A stretch of 64,000 nucleotides of DNA, taken from NCBI GenBank assembly GCA_963737745.1, contig CAVTTR010000012.1:124001-188000 (forward strand), written 5' to 3'. Shown one piece after another: positions 60,881 to 64,000 of this stretch. This DNA is from Bog-473 sp963737745 (GTDB taxonomy: Bacteria > Actinomycetota > Acidimicrobiia > Acidimicrobiales > RAAP-2). How positions within the stretch are numbered: position 1 is the stretch's first letter; every line of letters begins with the position of its first letter. The position numbers were made by a program, and so were the translations under genes. Below the pieces are notes generated by a model, which worked only from the letters and a program-made list of their open reading frames with translations, was not told where the DNA came from and ran no database searches.

Positions 60881-62035
60881 GTGAAGGGTCTGTCGATCTC
60901 CGGGGTGGCCAAGGCGTTCGGCGGATTGTCGGTTCTGTCCGGCGTCGATCTCGACGGTGGCCGAAGGGTCGTTCACCGCCATTTTGGGGCCCTCGGGCAG
61001 CGGCAAGACCACCCTGCTGCGCATCATCGCCGGCTTCGAGCGGCCCGACGCCGGTGAGGTCCGCCTGGGTCGCTGAAGTGGTCGACGACTCGGCCCAGCG
61101 GTTCGTCCCGTGCGAGCAGCGGCGGATCGGGTATGTGCCCCAGGAAGGTGCGCTCTTCCCGCACCTCAACGTCGGGCGCAACGTGGCCTTCGGGCTGGCC
61201 CGCCAGGATCGGCGCAGCAGCCGGGTGGACGAGCTGCTCGAACTGGTCGGCCTGGCCGGCCTGGCCCGCCGCTACCCCCATCAGCTCTCCGGTGGGCAGC
61301 AGCAGCGCGTCGCCCTGGCCCGCGCCCTGGCCTCGCAGCCCGAGATCGTCCTCCTCGATGAGCCCTTCTCGTCCCTCGACGCCTCGCTCCGCGCCTCGGT
61401 CCGCGCCGATGTCCACGACGTGCTGCGGCTCTCGGGTGCCACCTCGATCCTGGTGACCCACGACCAGGACGAGGCGCTCTCGATGGCCGACCAGGTGGCC
61501 ATCTTGCGCGGCGGGGTCATCGCCCAGATCAACACGCCGTCGACGCTGTATCGAGCCCCCCGGGACGCCGAGCTGGCCCAGTTCCTCGGCGAGGCCAACC
61601 TCGTCGAGGGCACGTTCAAGGGCGACGACCGTGCTGACTGCGCTCGGTGCGCTCGAGGTGAGCACGCCGCCGGGCGCGGGGACAGGTCGCCGCTGCGGAT
61701 CGCGGGTGCGAGTCATGGTTCGCGCCCGAGCAGATCGCTGTCATGGTTCGTGCCCGACACAGCTGCACCGACTCGGGGGATGCGGCTGCGGCCAGGCCAT
61801 CCCGAGCGTGGTGCACAGCTACGAGTACTTCGGTCACGACGCCGTGGTGCGGATGCAGCCCGACGACGGTGCGCTGCCCGAGCTGGTCGTGCGGATCACC
61901 GGCGGTAGCCGCTCGTTCCCGGCGCCCGGGTCGGGTCTGCGGTGCACGGCGCGGTCGTGGTCTGGCCGGATGGACGACCGGGAGTCGTCGGTGTGGCCCG
62001 GAGAGTCCGGATCGTCGCGAACCACGCCTGCGTAA
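60881..62035 (+). CDS. Ferric-iron ABC transporter ATP-binding protein (FbpC-like), frame-broken
   Basis: Starts GTG 60881 (KGLSISGVAKAFGGLSVLSG). +1 near 60950 leads to EGSFTAILGPSGSGKTTLLR (Walker A). +1 near 61070 leads to the long intact stretch with RIGYVPQEGALFPHLNVGRN, HQLSGGQQQRVALARALASQ (signature) and IVLLDEPFSSLDASLRASVR (Walker B), and VTHDQDEALSMADQVAILRG. The C-terminal TOBE-like domain (from about 61626) is in another frame again, with VHSYEYFGHDAVVRMQPDDG. The stop is uncertain (62035 in one frame). Composite about 380 aa. Powers the import system. Confidence 0.82.
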
Positions 62036-62097
62036 CTACCTCGTTGTCGTCCCCGCTGAGCTACCATGGATACCGAGGCGGGAGCACAGGAGGTGCG

Positions 62098-62593
62098 ATG
62101 GCTGACGTGCCGACAACCGAGGTTGAAGGGTTTCATGGTCCGCAGGTGTGTGGTCTCGTGGGCATCTCCTACCGCCAGCTGGACTACTGGGCGCGGACCG
62201 GGCTGCTCCAGCCGTCGGTGGCGGCGGCGCGGGGGAGCGGGACCCGACGGGTCTACTCCTACTCCGACGTGCTCGAACTCAAGGTGATCAAGCAACTGCT
62301 CGACGCCGGGGTCTCGTTGCAGATCGGCCCGCCGGGCCGTGGAGTGTCTGCGCCAGGACCTGGGGGCCGACGTGGCCTCGTCCAATCTCGTCCTGACCGG
62401 GACCAGCTCGGTGCTGGCCCGCTCCAACGGCGAGGTCGTCGACCTGCTGGCCGGTGGCCAGGGCGTCTTCAACATCGTTCCGCTGGCGGGCGTGGTCGAC
62501 GAGCTCGAAGCCGACATCGTGCGCCTGGACATCGCCGCCCAGTCTCGCCGGCCGATCGTCCGGCGTCAGCCACGCGCTCCGCCGCCCCCGTAG
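62098..62593 (+). CDS. MerR-family regulator (Rv1830-like), frame-broken
   Basis: ATG 62098 with a strong AGGAGG at 62088-62093; TACCAT at 62062-62067 may be its -10. VCGLVGISYRQLDYWARTGL, SGTRRVYSYSDVLELKVIKQ and LLDAGVSLQ form the MerR winged helix. A +1 shift near 62325 leads to RRAVECLRQDLGADVASSNL, VLTGTSSVLARSNGEVVDLL and VFNIVPLAGVVDELEADIVR, all as in the second MerR of the garA locus. The end is 62593, or 62622 if another shift occurs. About 165 aa. Confidence 0.82.
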
Positions 62594-62618
62594 TCCAGGT
62601 GGCGCGGGCCGCCGGCGA

Positions 62619-63021
62619 GTGAGTCACAGCCGTCCCCGCACGGCACCGACGCCGCGTCCACCATCCCTCGGGCGCGCCCGCCGGCCAGGTTCGCTTCGCC
62701 CATCCCTCCGAGCGGCTCTTCGCCGCCCTGCTCGACCTCTACGAGGAGCGTTGGGAGTACGAGCCGGTCGAGTTCCCCTTGCGCTGGGACGAGTCGGGCT
62801 CCCCGGTGTCGGGCTTCCGCCCCGACTTCTGGCTGCCCGAGCGAGGCACTGTTCATCGAGCTGACCACGGCCGAGCAGCGGCTGGTCACCCGCAAGAACG
62901 GAAAGGTCCGGCGGATGCGGGAGCTCTACCCCGAGATCCCCGTGTCGTGGTGTACCAGCGTGACTTCCTGGCCCTGCTCGAAGCGCACGGGCTTGACGTG
63001 AAGGTGCCCTCCGCCGCCTAA
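62619..63021 (+). CDS. PD-(D/E)XK nuclease-like small protein, frame-broken
   Basis: Conserved segments in order, in changing frames: RFAHPSERLFAALLDLYEER, WEYEPVEFPLRWDESGSPVS, GFRPDFWLPE, LFIELTTAEQRLVTRKNGKV, RRMRELYPEIP and VVYQRDFLALLEAHG. The PDF...E-L-T...K spacing resembles a PD-(D/E)XK catalytic core. In other actinobacteria, proteins of this type are found near or fused to hypoxanthine phosphoribosyltransferase. Start GTG 62619 is provisional; about 134 aa. No target is known. Confidence 0.6.
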
Positions 63022-63030
63022 TCTGGCGGG
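63019..63030 (+). promoter_or_regulatory. Leaderless -10 element of gcvT
   Basis: TAATCT, six bases (ggcggg), GTG 63031. Confidence 0.5.
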
Positions 63031-64000
63031 GTGGCCGCCGACGACAACGAGAGCGCGAGCACTCGTATCGTCACTCGCCTCTCCACGCGGCGCACATCGC
63101 CCTCGGGGCGAAGATGGTGCCCTTCGGCGGGTGGGAGATGCCCCTGGCCTACCCCTCGGGCACCATGGCCGAGCATCGGGCCTGTCGTGAGGGCGCGGTG
63201 GCGTTCGACGTCAGTCATCTCGGCACCGTGCGCGTCGAGGGGCCGACCGCGTTCGACCACCTGCAGCACTCCCTGAGCAACGACCTGCGGCGGATCTCTC
63301 CCGGTCGGGCGCAGTACACGCACCTGCTCGACGAGACCGGCTCGGTGGCCGACGACATCATCGTGCTGTGGATCGACGACGAGCTGTTCGACGTCATGCC
63401 CAACGCCTCGAACACCAGCCGCGTGGTGGCGGCCATCGGCGGCGAGGACGTGACGAGCGAACGGGCCGATCATCGCCGTCCAGGGCCCACGCGCCCGGGC
63501 CCTCCTGGCCGACGGTCTCGCCCGATGCGGCCGCCGTGCCCCGCTTCGGCGTGGCCCACTTCGACTGGGAGGGGGTCCCGCTGCGTGGTCTCGGGCACCG
63601 GGTACACCGGCGAGGACGGCGTCGAGTGCGCCGTGCCGGCGGCGCAGGCCGAGGAGTTCTGGTCGGCCGTTCTGGATACCGGGGTCGTGCCGGCCGGGTT
63701 GGGTGCACGTGACACCTTGCGCCTCGAAGCCGGGCTGCCCTCTGCACGGGCACGAGCTCGGGCCGGGCATCACGCCGCTGCAGGCCGAACTGGGGTGGGT
63801 CGTCGGATGGAAGAAGGGCGACTTCATCGGGCGCGCCGCCCTGGAGGAGGAGAAGGTCGCCGGACCGCGCCGGCGGCTGCGTGGCGTGGTGGGCGAGGGG
63901 CGCCAACCCCTGCGGGACGGGGCCGAGGTCTTCGCCGGCGGCCGACGGGTCGGCGTGCTGACCAGTGGCAACTTCTCGCCCATGCGCGAGCGGGGGATCG
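63031..64000 (+). CDS. gcvT: Aminomethyltransferase (glycine cleavage T protein), 3' truncated and frame-broken
   Basis: About 320 codons are visible before the right edge. LHAAHIALGAKMVPFGGWEM, PLAYPSGTMAEHRACREGAV, AFDVSHLGTVRVEGP, GRAQYTHLLDETGSVADDII, GYTGEDGVECAVPAAQAEEF, GARDTLRLEAGLPLHGHELG and GWVVGWKKGDFIGRAALEEE follow the GcvT order (folate-binding barrel). They are spread over at least five frame changes (for example near 63085, 63455, 63515, 63585 and 63745). It releases ammonia and transfers a methylene to tetrahydrofolate from the H-protein. GTG start by its leaderless -10. Confidence 0.85.

Noticed and set aside
57731..64000. Programmed ribosomal frameshifting
   Set aside because: The shifts occur at unrelated sequences without slippery heptamers or stimulatory structures and in unrelated genes; insertion errors explain them better.

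Overview
The window is a GC-rich actinobacterial chromosome segment, most probably from class Acidimicrobiia (an inference from the 16S sequence, the large actinobacterial 23S size class, and conserved neighbourhoods such as gcvH - FHA protein - FtsR-like MerR - DUF151 nuclease). Coding is dense, with many 1-4 bp ATGA/GTGA overlaps. Many genes that start a transcription unit carry a TANNNT hexamer 6-9 nt before the start codon, the hallmark of leaderless transcripts.

Layout. 0-9.5 kb: a TMEM175-like channel fragment, hisG, two small proteins, a DUF1844 protein divergent from infC-rpmI-rplT, an SpoU-type RNA methyltransferase, pheS-pheT and a double-GNAT protein. 9.5-13.2 kb (minus strand): ABC exporter ATPase and permease, histidine kinase and LuxR-type response regulator in one coupled operon. 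13.3-21.7 kb: a complete arginine cluster argC-J-B-D-F-R-G-H, with an ArgR-like operator and a leaderless promoter before argC. 21.8-26.4 kb: a WS/DGAT acyltransferase, a 3-methyladenine glycosylase, and a TetR regulator with an MFS exporter that share a 19-bp operator. 26.4-33.6 kb: one rrn operon (16S-23S-5S, no tRNA in the spacer) whose 23S gene is interrupted by two insertions with LAGLIDADG endonuclease reading frames, at positions equivalent to E. coli ~1931 and 2593. 33.6-45 kb: a TPR protein with a long Arg/Ser-rich N-terminus, an L,D-transpeptidase, class I aldolase, a DUF885 peptidase-like protein, 2-oxoacid:ferredoxin oxidoreductase korAB, an aldo-keto reductase and DUF1015. 45-51.7 kb: pgsA, a nucleotidyltransferase/phosphomannomutase-like fusion with degenerate mutase loops, gcvH and the GarA/FtsR/DUF151 cluster, and a lipoprotein. 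51.7-57.6 kb: an S9 peptidase, a GT87-like membrane protein, an unknown membrane protein and divergent thiD/thiG. 57.6-62 kb: an IdeR/DtxR-type iron box followed by an unrecognised small lipoprotein and a ferric-iron ABC transporter (fbpABC-like). 62-64 kb: a second MerR regulator, a nuclease-fold-like protein and gcvT, which runs off the right edge.

At least a dozen genes, several essential (hisG, pheS, thiD), show frame breaks. Almost all of them fit one or two extra bases, and they crowd together after 57.7 kb. I read them as base-insertion errors in the sequence rather than as real decay, and I annotate the composite gene in each case.
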